Assembly: GCA_012295275.1 (NCBI GenBank)
Contig: CM022671.1
Location: 3,065,386 to 3,129,385 of the forward strand
Source of the DNA: Chrysomallon squamiferum
Lineage: Eukaryota > Mollusca > Gastropoda > Neomphalida > Peltospiridae
Length of the DNA stretch: 64,000 bases
Direction: 5' to 3'
Under the pieces are notes generated by a model. It made no database searches and was not told the DNA's origin. It saw nothing but the letters and a program-made list of their open reading frames with translations. Positions 12,200-25,277 of this stretch are shown here, in pieces. The stretch's first letter is position 1. Every line of letters starts with the position of its first letter. The translations under genes were made by a program, and so were the position numbers.

Positions 12200-12980
12200 G
12201 CATGGGACTTGTTTTTTCGTGTGTCGTATCCAAATCTCTTTTGTTGATGATGTCATCTCTATTGCCGATCTCAGTTAGAGATATGTCTCTGATTACGGCG
12301 ATCAGCTTATGATTCTGTATATGGTCTCTTCAGAACTACACGTCACATATGAGATCAGTGCAGATTTCGTCAGTGAGCTGCTTCTTGTTTCAGTTGCAGT
12401 CAGGATTACTTTACAGCTCTCCATTGTTACTTTCAGCTGCAGAACTCTTAAATATTTCAGTGTTCCTCAGTTTCCTGTAACATCTTTTGTGCTCTTTTCA
12501 TATTACAGATTAAACACCAACTTCCTCTCACTATATTTTTCTGATTTAGGGAAAAAAAGGTAACACCCAAAGGAAGGAGAACCATTGATGATTGTGATGT
12601 CTGTGTTTGGTGCATTTATGAATGAGATCTCAACTTTCAGCTGATTCTTCGTCTCTGATGCCTATTACTCTTGAATAGATATGGTTGTGTCAGACATGTT
12701 TGTTTCATCAACGTTTATTCTTTTCTTCATCACAATGATTGAAATAGCAGCCACCTTTGCCCTTGACAGTACTCACTATGGCTTCAGGGCGACTCGCGAG
12801 ATCAAGAGAATTGATTCTCATCTCCAGCTTGTGTCTGTGTCTTTCCAGTCACTGGAGATTCTAGCTTATGTTTTGTCTTTATTAATTTTCAACACCTTCA
12901 CTGAACATAATACATTCGATCCTTTATGCCTGGAAACATATAAAACAACTTTTAATTTAAGTTGCTATCTTATCTAGTAA
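12200..12980. other. Unassigned island of higher-complexity sequence
   Basis: This stretch is less AT-rich and less repetitive than its surroundings. It holds two modest open frames (12309-12563 and 12681-12977, plus strand) with no motif I recognise. Reverse-strand reading gives broken Ser/Thr-rich segments with stops. It may be a decayed coding or transposon fragment, but nothing supports a product. Confidence 0.25.
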
Positions 12981-12999
12981 TCCCAATTTATTTTTCAGT

Positions 13000-15900
13000 T
13001 TCGGTGGCGGCCCTCTCTCTCAGATACATGCATGTTTAGAGTAATTGAAACAGAAACAAATGCAATACACTTTAACAATTATTTCTTATTTATCTGTTAG
13101 TTAATAGTCTATACCATAATGACATTATATACTGTATTAAAAGGCCAGTGACTTTAATTAGCTCTTAAAACAACCAGATCGTCATCCTTTTATGGTTACC
13201 ATCTTAAGTTATTTCCGTTTTATTGGGGAAAATATAACTGCATTAGATTCGTTATGCCTGAAAACATATAAAATGAATTTTCATTCATGTATCTATCGGA
13301 TCTATTTGCGAAGATAAGAAAATAAAGAGATTCTGTGGCAGCAATCTTTAATTTAGCCTCCTAGCACAAACTGATCATGGATGAAAAGAAGTCAGTATAC
13401 GTGTGTCCTAAACATCAATTATCAACACTAAAAAAAAAAAAAAAAAAAAAACTTAAGACGCCAAAACGATGTTAAGCACAAATATAGCATTTGTCTGCCG
13501 TATCAAAATTAATAGTTTTTTGTATACGATATTTTTTAAAGATGGCACTGCACAGCACTGCACAGTTCATGCAGAGATTGCTGTTTTTGTCGAATCACGG
13601 AGACCGCGAACAGCAAACGCCAAACCTTGCTTGTTTGGAACATCAATCTGATAATTCAAACATTCAACATCATTCTATGCAAATTTATGTCAACACCGCA
13701 TCTTTATGGGTACTTTTGAGGTCGAAAGGGTGGAACGGCTGGCAGAAATGGAAGGTCTACTGGGTTACAAAGGCAATATTTTTTTTTTTTTTATATAAAA
13801 CATGAATTTTATGCCATGCAAAATACGTTTTATTTACAATTCGATATATTTGCAATTGTGTTTTAGGAGAAAGCTGTGATGCTCGGTATAGCAAAGCCCG
13901 ACCACGATGATTCGTGTTTGTTGTTTTGGATACTGGTGTGATGGATGCGAATAAAGATTGTAAATATGTATTTAAAAAAAATAAATATAAAAAATTGTCT
14001 GTAAGTTTTGCCCGTCTGATGACAGGACACCTGCTGTGTAGGGACACTTTTATTTGGACCCACAGATATCCATACAAGTCAGATACCACTGTAATACACA
14101 GTAATATTACACGCCGTCGTTGTAATACATAGTACAATACGCTTGATAATCAACGTACAACCAGTCGCTTTCTAATTAATTACACATCTGCCTCTTTTCA
14201 CTTAATTTTTTTCCTTCCAGTTTTAGCACTGAACAAAAAATAATAATAATAACAGAAATAAATTATAACACGCAATTTGTTTTAGATGGAAGACGATGAA
14301 TCCGGCATATGGCGCTTCCATCTTGTTCATAATTATTATTATTATTTATATATATATATATTAGATTTCGTGATGTAACATATATTCACTGTAGCGAAGA
14401 CGCACGCTCCACCTTTTCTGAAAGTTTTGATCCGTCTGTGAGTGTGTTCAGATGAAGCTGGCACAATCCACTTAGTGACTGAAAACTAATTTGCTAATGG
14501 CGCATGTTGATTAAAGATGGCTGCAATAAAAACAGTTTGATGGCCGGAGGTGTCGGTTAAAACGCGGAATTGTTACTGGCAATCTCTGTACTTAATTAAG
14601 TAGGTGAAAGTTACTACTTGATTAGTCGGAAGATTGATCGTTACACACAAAATGTCACCACGTGGCTAACATCATTCTAGTTAATGTCCAAAAACACAGC
14701 ATAAAAAACATATTTTGCATAGTATTCTGATAGCATGTTTTTTTTTTGGTTTTTTTTTTTTTTTTACATTCATAAGTGAATTAATAACTAACTGAATGAA
14801 ACAGAATAGTGAAATACATTATTGGCGTTCTAATCACTTGTTTTATATAGCGAATGATAAACTGAATTAATTGTATGATGTATAACTGCAGTCCCGAGTT
14901 TCATATATATGAAGCAAACCACCGACAGCGTCTAATAATTTGATATAAATATAGTTCTGTTGAATTACGGCTGGATCTGGCCTGAAGTATTAATAAATAT
15001 CTAAAACCTAGATTAAATGCTGTGTAATATAATTATTTTATATATTATTTTCTTTCCTCAAATATATCAGTCTCTAGACGACACGTACATTCGAGAATAT
15101 TAATTTATGTGTATGTGACACAAAGCAATGTTTTAAAAGAATAAAAATTATAATTTTAAGTTTTATATCTGTCAGCTTAGCAGTCTAATTTATAGAACTG
15201 CATTTCAGTGTTATATATTATTCCTCTTGTGTGTGTATAAAATTAAAAAAAAAACAATGGAGTGCTACGTTATACATCTAATACTTTGTGTTTCTATCAG
15301 TTTAATAGTAAACGTACATTACTCATATGTTATTTAATATATTTAATTCCGTTTACGAGTGTTCATAAATAATAATTTTATGTAATTATCATGTCGATAA
15401 AATACAAGCAGTAATTTATATTGTGAAGTTTCAAGTTAAAAAAAGAACTCTTTACAAAACATTTAGACTGTTGCAAACCAAACTGATGTTATCAACCTAT
15501 ACGTGAAAAACAGTATGATATGAATGCAACTTAAATAATTATTTTATATCATATGCTGTTATTAGTGTTTATCGAGTTGTGCATAGTGTATCTCAAATTT
15601 CGTATAATAAATATGTTAATTTATTTTACAGAACTCATTTTATTTCCCGTTCTAACCAAAAGTTTCATATTACTCTCGTTACGATTATGATAATTTTATG
15701 TTTTACTTTCAAACGAAAACTTTAAGTGAACCTCTTAGCTACAAATTTCATATCATACAGTTCCCTATTAAGTCCCTGAATTATTTTTACTACAAATATA
15801 TTGTTCTTCTTTTTCACTCGAATGTAATACTTGTGTCAGTTTTGAGGTTTATCGATGTATATGTTAAAATAATATTCAAGTTTGTTTGGAGAAGGCAAAA

Positions 15901-16200
15901 ATGTATTTGATTCATGTTAAAAAGAAGGAAAAGGAAGAAATGATTTATTCATTTTGAACTACGGTGACATACATATGATTAAAGACAATTCAGATAAGAA
16001 GAAAGAAAACCCGCTCTCTCCACACGACTTTCATTAGCAGCAAGAAATCTTTTATTTTATTTGAAACCCCTTTTACAGATGGAAAAACACCAACTTTGAT
16101 CAACCAGTTACGGGGAACCGGCTGGAACGGGATATATTTTAGAACCAATAAATGCATGAATGTTTAATCGCAGCTCCATGAAGTAACAGTTTGGTAAATA
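13000..16200. other. Intergenic DNA, no gene recognised
   Basis: Mostly AT-rich unique sequence with poly-A (13431-13451), poly-T (14741-14765) and (AT)n (14347-14361). A less AT-rich patch lies at 14290-14600. Short frames at 13469-14137 overlap on both strands and show no conserved motif. Confidence 0.5.
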
Positions 16201-16249
16201 TGTAACAAAAACGCTGCCTTGTAAAGTGTACAAATTGTATTTCCTTGAT

Positions 16250-16762
16250 GTTCACCTCATTGACAGTGTTAGTGTTCGAGCCAGTCAATCAGCCTGCTGG
16301 TTTACCAGTAATTGCTCACAGACGACAACGTTCGAGTCGCGAAAATGAATTCACTTTATCAGTGGACGACTCACTAACCGTCGAGTCGACTCTCCTGAGA
16401 AATACACTGACTTCATTCTACACTCAGCCTCGCGTTCTCTAAACTGCTTCCTCTCTATATCGGTTTATTTAACGTCCATACAGCAGCAGCCGCCTGGCCG
16501 AGCAATGTGGAAGATTTTTTTTTTTTTTTCTCCCCCCCCCCGTATCTCGGTCACGTGACTGGCTTACGGAGACAGTGCAGGGTTTCGTACACAGAGCAGT
16601 TTGTAGTCTGGCAGGCTGCAGATACGAATTTTTTTTCTAATCGTTTTGTCTCTGCTGATAAACACGTACGGTACAGAAACTGTGAAGTAAATGGAAATTT
16701 TAATGATTTTTACAACATTTTCTGTGATTAGGATTCTAAGAGGAGTGTACAGTTTTAACAAG
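16250..16762 (+). promoter_or_regulatory. Possible promoter or first-exon patch with a perfect CACGTG palindrome
   Basis: This patch has higher GC and CpG content than its surroundings. GTCACGTGAC at 16550-16559 is a perfect 10-bp palindrome of the E-box/CLEAR type bound by bHLH-ZIP factors such as USF and TFEB/MITF. A consensus donor (CAA followed by GTAAGTAA) lies at 16762. It could be the 5' end of a transcript reading toward the PRRT-like gene 17 kb away, but no linking evidence exists in the sequence. Confidence 0.3.
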
Positions 16763-16960
16763 TAAGTAAATTTATAATAAAATTTAAATCTGCCTTAGTA
16801 TATAATTAAAATGTGTACACGGTGCATCAATAAGTAAAACTGTATTGAAATCTTGACTTAGTATATATTTATAGTGTGTACAGTTTATATCAGTAAGTAA
16901 AACTGTATTTAAATCCGGATCTGTATAATTATAGTGTCGACGTTTTATAAAATTAAGTAA
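16746..16960. repeat. Degenerate tandem repeat, about 70-bp unit
   Basis: Three to four diverged copies of a segment containing TGTACAGTTT, then an AAGTAAG or AGTAAGT core, AAACTGTATT and TTAGTATAT lie in a row. Corresponding landmarks are at about 16746, 16814 and 16878. Unit lengths vary, which suggests an old array. Confidence 0.55.
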
Positions 16961-17126
16961 TTGTAATCATTATTTATAATATTTATTGATAGATATCACA
17001 GTAAAAAGAAATACTTGAATACTTTCAAAAGCATTTAATTTAGTGTAAGCTGACCTCATTTAAGCAGCCACCTGTCTTAAAAGGAAACTTCTTATTATTC
17101 GTTTTAATATCAGTTTAACACAGGCA

Positions 17127-17128
<2 letters not shown>

Positions 17129-17210
<82 letters not shown>

Positions 17211-17465
17211 TTTATATTCTCTATTAATATTTTTATCGTGATTATTAATTGTTTGTTTGCTGTTTATTATTAGCAGTAGTGGGAGTAGTAGTATTGGTAT
17301 TGTTTTTGTTGCTGTTGTTGTTATTGTTGTTGTTGTTGTTGTTCTTCTTCTTCTTCTTTTTTTTCTTGTTATTGTTTGTTGTTGTTGTTGTTGTTGTTGT
17401 TCTTATTATTATTATTAGTAGTAGTAGTAGTAGTAGTGGTAGTAGTAGCAGTAGTAGTAGTATTA
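17129..17465. repeat. (CT)n followed by compound (GTT/GTA/CTT)n microsatellites
   Basis: A (CT)n run of about 77 bp (17130-17206) is followed by trinucleotide repeats of GTT, TTC, ATT and TAG type (17270-17465). The poly-Leu/Val/Ser open frame at 17249-17530 is a translation of these repeats, not a gene. Confidence 0.9.
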
Positions 17466-18724
17466 CTGGAGAAAGCTACTTGGGGTATTTTATAAACACA
17501 TTTAAACAAAACAAGATAATTAAAATTTAATGTTTGCGTTTTTGAACGGAATCTTGTCTAAAAGAAAGATGTGATAAACGATTATAAGAACAAAGCAGTT
17601 TTATTTAGAAAACAGTTATTTAATTTTTAATCTACGCGAACAAAAGTGTGTTTGTGAAAGATGTGAAGTCGAGTGATTGTTAAAGTAAATACAAGATACG
17701 GGAAGAGTTCCTGGAAGATTTTCTGTGTAGACACGTGTTCTTTGTAGTGTCAAATTTCACTGAAAGTGAACCTCTGATGTTGATAGATACACAGGAGTAG
17801 TGGTCTGGATATCAGTATCCTGACAGTAATGGCAGACGACCATGCTCCTGTCATGGTTATACAATCACAATGATTCCAACTGCATTTTAGTACCATCTGC
17901 TCTCACAGGTCACCCAGTGCTTTTGTTAGCTTAGCTTCCTGATAACCGTGATAACCTCTGTCATACGTAATTAAGTGTACAATTAATTATGTCGAAATAA
18001 TTTTACATTTAACTACTCAGCACATTTCTATATGCTAAGGATATAAGTCCCTGAAAATTAAAAATAAACAGAAATAAATAAATAAACAAACATAAAAATA
18101 AAATAAAAATATAAATAAATAAAGAAAGAAAGAAATAAATAAACGAAAATAAATATAAAAATAAATAAATAAATCCAACCATACTACTGTTACGATTACT
18201 ATCCAGCTGGTACTACTACTGCTACAACAAAAACTACTACTTCTAGTATTATTACTGCTACTACTACTGCTAATAACAATAATATTAACAAATAAATGAA
18301 TAACTGGCACAAAAAAATCACTCTGTAAAACCAAAAATTAAATAATTTGATAATCTCTGTAACTATATATAAATAACTTTAAGTTCATAACCAGATATTG
18401 TTTGAAACGGCATTCATATTGCCTTACGATGTTAAATTGTCTCAAAGATTAAAGAACAGCTTCAGTTCAAAGACTCTAAATCTCTTATTTCGTTTCTGAA
18501 TGTTATATTGATCTGTGAGATGAGTTCTGACAACGTGACGTATTTTAGTATTGACAAAACAAGACAAACATCAAATTCTCTCCGTTCCTTTAAAGATTTG
18601 TCCTTCTTAGCGTGTGCCGGGCTTTTCAGTCAGTTTTAACTGACTTACTCTAGTCAGCAGTAGACGTGGTATTCACAGACATATAATTTTATCAGATGAA
18701 TTCGCTGCGTAATGTCATTACGTG
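17466..18724. other. Intergenic DNA with (AAAT)n and (CTA)n low-complexity tract
   Basis: Nothing gene-like is seen. An AAATA-rich tract (18056-18175) is followed by ACT/GCT triplet repeats (18180-18275). The rest is AT-rich unique sequence. Confidence 0.55.
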
Positions 18725-18731
18725 ATACATT

Positions 18732-19315
18732 ACTGTTTAATATCACTGTGTAATACAGCACTGTTTAATATCACTGTGTAATACAGCACTGTTTAATATC
18801 ACTGTGTAATACACCACTGTTTAATATCACTGTGTAATACAGCACTGTTTAATATCACTGTGTAATACACTACTGTTTAATATCACTGTGTAATACACCA
18901 CTGTTTAATATCACTGTGTAATACAGCACTGTTTAATATCACTGTGTAATACACAACTGTTTAATATCACTGTGTAATACACCACTGTTTAATATCACTG
19001 TGTAATACCACTGTTTAATATCACTGTGTAATACACCACTGTTTAATACCACTGTGTAATACACTACTGTTTATTATCACTACGTAATACACCACTGTTT
19101 AATATCACTGTGTAATACACAACTGTTTAATATCACTGTGTAATACACCACTGTTTAATATCACTGTGTAATACCACTGTTTAATATCACTGTGTAATAC
19201 ACTACTGTTTATTATCACTACGTAATACACCACTGTTTAATATCACTGTGTAATACACCACTGTTTAATATCACTGTGTATTAAACTGTTTAATTTGTAA
19301 TACCACTACTAATAT
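18732..19315. repeat. 28-bp minisatellite, about 20 units, with higher-order structure
   Basis: The unit reads roughly TGTTTAATATCACTGTGTAA followed by TACACCAC. It repeats with a strict 28-bp period from about 18735. Truncated units (GTGTAATACCACTG) occur near 19003 and 19167, and a variant unit (TTATTATCACTACGTAATAC) near 19071 and 19209. The same ordered block of variants therefore appears twice, which marks a higher-order duplication with one unit lost. Confidence 0.95.
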
Positions 19316-19330
19316 CACTGTGGCACACCA

Positions 19331-19625
19331 TTAAAATTTGGTGTTTTTTATACCAGTGGCATTATATTACGTTATTCAATGAACTTAAATGGTTGTTTTA
19401 AAATCACTTTAATACACCATTGTTTAATTCACTACGTATACACTAGTGTTTGATATCACTGTGTAATACACTACAGTTTAAATTAAAAGTTTGGGTATTA
19501 GATGATGGTATTAAATTGGTATTTTTAACTACTACTGGTGGCATTAAAATTTGGTGTTTTCATAGTGGCATTATATTACGTTATTCAATGAATTTAAATG
19601 GTCGTTTTAAAATGGCTTTAGAATT
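19331..19625. repeat. Direct repeat pair of about 80 bp, 213 bp apart
   Basis: TTAAAATTTGGTGTTTT at 19331 recurs at 19544. Each is followed by GTGGCATTATATTACGTTAT, TCAATGAA and AAATGG/TGTTTTAAAAT-type sequence. The segment between carries decayed copies of the adjacent 28-bp minisatellite (19380-19480). Confidence 0.85.
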
Positions 19626-20652
19626 ATTGTAGTATTATACAGTAAATTAAAATGTGGTACTTAATGATGGTGTTTTATTAAATGCTAGTACTGTTCTGAG
19701 GTATTATCCATGTTAAAAAGAAGTGTAGACAAATGTTAGAGTAATTACATTAGAATTATAAACATTCTTTTTTTCTTCTTTTTTTTTGGTAGGAATAATA
19801 ATAATAGTAGTAGAAATAGTTGTTGTTGTTGTATCTGCAGTATCAGTAGCAGTAGTAGCAGCAGTAGTAGTAGTAATAGTAGTAGCAGCAGTAGTGGTGA
19901 TGGTGGTAATATAACGAAACTTAAATTAACGATATTTCTGCAGTTCTTTTTCCTTTCATTTGTATATTACGATCTCATGAATAGGACAGTGTAGACACAA
20001 CAGTTGATAATGTATTGATTTGTTAGCCTTTTGTGTGTTATTTCGTGGCCGATATCTTCTAGTGGTCAGTTTGTAGGTGTCTGGTGACTTACTGACATAC
20101 TTAGTCTGTACAACGCACCCACTCACTAGCCTTTTTTCAAATATGACACCACTAACATATAATACACTTTGTTTATTACACAGTTCATTTTAAAATAAGT
20201 GATTTGTATCTTGATACAGCAGATTCTGAAGTCAGTTTTTTTTGCTAGGTTTGCTAGAATACTGTAATCATTAAGTATATGGAATGACGAAGTGGTAGAT
20301 TAGAGGGGATTTCACGTTATGAGCACGTGAGCTATAATTACGTCATTTTATGCAAGTTGTTGTATTCGTATGCGTCTTGGGTGGTCATCCAGAATGAGGT
20401 GAGTCGTCTTTTGACTACAATACATTTTAAACTTTAATACAGTATTTTGTGCAGTAGTTACAATGAGCATTACATTTATCGTTCATGTGCATAGTGTCGA
20501 GAATTAGACCCTTCGTAAGTTTAATAATATAATGTAATATTCCATTAACGTAAATACAATATAATAAAATGATTTTGATATGACAGCTGACATCCACAGT
20601 GTATGCCAGTATATTTTGAAATGATGCACTTTACATATACTGTGCATAATTA

Positions 20653-20685
<33 letters not shown>

Positions 20686-20914
20686 TTGTTTTAAAATCTA
20701 CTTAATTTACAAATGTATCGTGTTTATTGAAACAAGTAAATATCAAACGTTTTTTATATTAAGGTTATAAAACTTATAATTAACCGATATGAAATTTCAT
20801 GCTCAGTTCAACCTTAATTTATCAGAAAAACGGTTACGCATTAACATAGCTATTAAAAGTTCAGTAGAGGCCATTCGCTGCCTTTAAAATACATGTTTTT
20901 TTTATTAAATTATT
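19626..20914. other. Intergenic DNA with (AGT/AGC)n tract
   Basis: An imperfect trinucleotide repeat (AAT/AGT/AGC) lies at 19793-19910 and a poly-A run at 20659-20686. No coding or RNA gene is recognised. Confidence 0.55.
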
Positions 20915-20919
20915 ATTAT

Positions 20920-21095
20920 TATTTAATATCACTGTGTAACACACTACTGTTTGATATCACTGTGTAATACACTACTGTTTAATATCACTGTGTAATACAC
21001 AACTGTTTAATATCACTGTGTAATACACAACTGTTTAATATCACTCTGTGACACATTAGTGTTTAATATTACTGTGTAATACAGTACTGTTTATT
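20920..21095. repeat. Second block of the 28-bp minisatellite
   Basis: Six or so units of the same type (TTTAATATCACTGTGTAATA) as the array ending near 19.3 kb appear here, separated from it by about 1.6 kb. Units show more drift toward the 3' end (CTCTGTGACACATTAGTG). The block is preceded by an (ATT)n tract and followed by a poly-A run. Confidence 0.9.
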
Positions 21096-22060
21096 TTAAA
21101 GAAAAACAACAACAAAAAAAAAAAAAAAAAAACAATCTTAACTACGATTAACGTCTGTGAATCAAAGCCATACAGTGTTTTGCTATCTTTAATAATTATC
21201 TCTACACCACCATACTGTACTGTGAGTCGTTTGAAATCTCACAGAACCATTTTAATCACGTGACCAAAGAAAACTTAAGCACTTGAAGTTCACAAGTTAA
21301 AAATACGAAAAGACAAAGTCATAAATATTATTTACTCGCAGCGTCATCTTTTGATAACAGTTGTTTGACTATTTCTGATTGGCTAAGAACCACCAACGAA
21401 ACTTAGCCCAGAGTTCATTTCAAATACTACTGTCTACGTGCCAAATCTTGATGTTATGTTATGTTTCAGTTTGAGTTAACATTTTGTACAAGAGAAGATT
21501 TAAAAAATATATATATATATATAAAAAAGAAAGAAAGAAAAATAAAAGGTTTATCAGGGTTTTTCTGCAAATATTTTCAAATATTTGTTTTAAAATAATT
21601 CTGCCAATTCTGGATAAGTAATTAAAGCAGCACAACAATTTTTTTTTATTTTATTATTATTTATTATTATTTTTTTTTTTTTAACTCTAAACATTTCTAA
21701 AAAGCAGTTTCCCTGTTTCGGCTGTGGAATTTAGTTCAGTTCTAGATTTTTTTTTTATGTGTGTGTTAGGATTACAAGGTCGTGAGATTTTTCTGTTTCG
21801 ACCAAAAGTGCTTAAAAGGAATTTAAAAAATCTCCCCTTCAAATCAGATATGACTTGACAGAAAAAAAAAAAAAAAAAGTCATATTTATATAGTTAGTGA
21901 CACACACATATTGTTTACACAGATATAAACGCAGACATTCGTCAACACACAATACGTTCTTATTATGAAATAAATAAATTCGTCCAAGAATAAACATGCA
22001 CTCATAAATATAGATAAACCAGAATCACATATTGTCACAAAGACATGCATGAGTGGGCAT
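21096..22060. other. Intergenic DNA with an E-box palindrome
   Basis: This is AT-rich sequence with poly-A (21113-21132, 21862-21878) and (AT)n. ATCACGTGAC at 21254-21263 is an E-box-type site. No gene is recognised. Confidence 0.4.
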
Positions 22061-22064
22061 AATC

Positions 22065-22067
<3 letters not shown>

Positions 22068-22104
<37 letters not shown>

Positions 22105-22130
22105 CACGCACGCACACAAAATACACACAT

Positions 22131-22190
<60 letters not shown>
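22068..22190. repeat. Adjacent (CA)n and (CT)n microsatellites
   Basis: A (CA)n run with TGCACGCACG interruptions (22068-22118) is followed by (CT)n (22135-22190). The His-Thr/Leu-Ser open frame across them is an artefact of the repeats. Confidence 0.95.
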
Positions 22191-22192
<2 letters not shown>

Positions 22193-24096
22193 AGAATATT
22201 TAGACGTGAAGAATAACAGATCGTTGTATCACTTCTTGCGAGTGTACTTATTGTGCTATTTTCCATTCCAGCCAGTGCTCGTGAAAGATTGTCAGATATT
22301 TATATTTGTCTGTGGAAAGATGCTTATTATAAAAAAAATACATTGCTGGTAACCGACAATAATAACACAAGACTTTTTTTGTCCCTCGTATTATCATCAT
22401 GGAAATCTGGAAAGTATTAGTATTGCAACATGTTACTGAGATTTTAAATATTCTTTCTCTGCAGTAAATTTCTTTAAGTCATGCACAGGGTAAAGATATC
22501 CTGAAAAATATTTTCAGCTTTAACCTGTCATTGTCGTAAAAATTTAGATCTAAGTCTGCCGACCTAGAATTTGCCAAACTGGTTTACTGTGACGCATATA
22601 AAAAAACCTCCTGTTGCCTCAAGACGAGAAATTTAATCGTGCACCTCTCAGTTATTTATTATGAGTTGAGAAACTCAAACTCCTGTGAGTTCAGTTTATC
22701 AGTTTCCCTCTCTCACCAGCAGGTTACGTTAAAATAATTTAACGTTAAATTACTCCACCCATCACCATTAAATTTGTTCTGTTTTCTCGATTCTTGAAAG
22801 TGGCAGTTTCAGAATGTCCCAAACAGCTCGTGGAGTGGCAATAAGCTTCAGAGAGACAGCTTGAGGCTTGACTGAGATCTGCATTTTCACAGCATCTGTA
22901 AAAACAGCATTTTAAATATTAAAATCAATCAGTTAATGCTTAACGATACATACATACATTTGGTAATACTGAATATAAGGTGCATATCAAATGTTTTTCT
23001 TTTTTTATACAAAGTAATTATGAAAGAGCTGCCCGATGTCAACATTCAGTAGGGTACTACTACCGATTAGCAGTAAATGGTAGTTTCTATTCACCTTCCC
23101 AGAGATGTAAAGATGTAAATTAGCCGTAAGACACTGCCTTGGTTAGTAAATGGCTTACTGAGCTCACTAAGGAGGAAATATAAAATTAGATATCATAGAA
23201 GTTAATATTAAGGCAGGTTTAATTCGTTTCACTGAGAATACTGACAGTACACTGACAGTTCACTGACAGTACACTGACACTATACCCAGGTTTGACGCTC
23301 GAGGACAAAGTCTAATCACGACGTCACGACCATCAGATGCTGCTGACGAGACTCGAACGTGCGGCATAACTCAAAGGCAGACGACGATCCCTTTCGAAAA
23401 GTTGCTCAATAATCGAGGATAATCATCAGTTTGGTACATTTTAGGAAGGAATATTCTGTTGTCTCAAGTACGTCTGATATTAACAGTACACCCATGCAAT
23501 CATGTGACTGAACATTAAAAAAAAAAAAAAAGTTATAATAACGTTGAACTAAATCTTGGGCGTGAAATTCAGTACACTTGGTTAATGTCTCTAACAACTG
23601 CTAACATGCCTTCAGTCAAGCTGTTTAGTTGCTAATGGCGATACCTGAAAGAATATATTATATGCCCTTTCTCACAGAGAAAAGATCGCATTTATTGGCC
23701 TTTCTCTCCCATTGTTGGAGAACTGGCTGGATTGGGAAATGCCAGACTATCACGTGGAGAGTTAATGCTATGCACCAAGCTCAGTGCATCAGTGTACTGT
23801 CATTGGTTATATTGGATCATTAATTTGTTTTAATGGTTTTCATTGGATCTATGTATTTGTTTCGTAGGTTTTGGTTGGATGTTAGAATGTGTCCTGTCAC
23901 ATGATCTGTTTTGTTGATTGATGTGTGGTAGCCTTGACATCGGAAACATACTGGTTTTTTATCTTCATGTACAGGAAGTTCCTACAGTTAGTTGATAATG
24001 ATCGAGATACTTTAGGAATAAAATATATATCTGACAGTTTTTATCTTTTTTCGGATATCTTATATTTCTTCTGTTTTACTCGTTTCTTTCTTTATT

Positions 24097-24133
<37 letters not shown>

Positions 24134-25060
24134 CTGTATAATAATAAGAATATATTACAACAGATTCATTTATGACACATATATAATTTAGAAGGAAATT
24201 ATAATTTAAAAAATAGAAATGTTTTAAGATAGAAATAAACTTTTTAATTAATTAATTTTTTCTTTATTTCTATTACTTATTAAGAGCTGATTTCATTTTT
24301 CGTTCTTGTTTTATTATTATTATTATTTTTTTTCTTCTATTATTTATTTATTTAGTTTTGTTCAAGCATAAATTCATAATTTCTGTATTTATATAATAAA
24401 CTGTGAAACATTTTGAAAGAAAATTTTGAAACTGACGTATCCAGCTGTCACTGTCAGTACTGAGTTAATTATCTTGTTTCTGTCTGCAATTTAGTACTGT
24501 CAAATTTGTCTGCTGCTGCGTGCAGTTTGATTCGCTTCAATGGTTGTGTTACGTCATCAAACAAATTCCGATTTTCCTAGCTTGAGTTCGCTGACTGGAC
24601 TGCAGTAATGTAAACAAAAACGAAGATCACTGGGTTGGAAATTAATCTGCTATGAAGTGACAAAACCTGATAGACGTTTTATCAGTTGTATGTGAATTTA
24701 CACAGTTTTAACATCAAACAGTGTTTATTTTCACTAATGTAGAATAAACAGCATTATCAGCTGTTTCGAAACTTTTATGTGTGTATCATTTGCACGTGTC
24801 CTTATTTAATAATTTATCATTGTTGCATGACATAGCGATAGTTATGTTTAACTTCATTGTTTAGAGAGAGTACTGTTAATTTTCACTGTGTTTTTTTCTG
24901 TCTTTCTTTTGTGTAATGTGTTCAAACCAATTCCATTCTTTGTTATATTAAACTTTTTTTATTTTCTTTCTATAATTATTTTTATAACAGAGGGTTTACT
25001 TATCAGTTTCTATCAGATGTAATGTTTACATTGTGTGTTACAATCATATGGAGTTTTCTA
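22191..25060. other. Intergenic DNA, no gene recognised
   Basis: Unique AT-rich DNA with a short ACTGACAGT-type tandem repeat (23238-23280), poly-A (23518-23532) and a poly-T of about 30 (24101-24131). Short frames (23629-23823, 23925-24191) show no motif. GCATATAAAA near 22597 is faintly like the core of the SINE seen at 56 kb. Confidence 0.45.
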
Positions 25061-25063
25061 AGA

Positions 25064-25067
25064 AAGC

Positions 25068-25112
<45 letters not shown>

Positions 25113-25221
25113 GCCCAGGAAATTCATTTGAAAAGAACAATAAAAATTATGTGAAATTCTAGTTTTATAGATAAATATAAATATTATTTATTTTATTTAG
25201 TTTTATTTATCATCATCATCA

Positions 25222-25277
<56 letters not shown>

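Noticed and set aside
17249-17530. Poly-Leu/Val/Ser 93-codon frame resembling a hydrophobic peptide
   Set aside because: It is fully explained by compound trinucleotide repeats.
23325-23365. tRNA B-box-like GTTCGAGTC on the minus strand
   Set aside because: No A box at the right spacing and no cloverleaf could be folded by eye, so a tRNA or SINE call is not supported.
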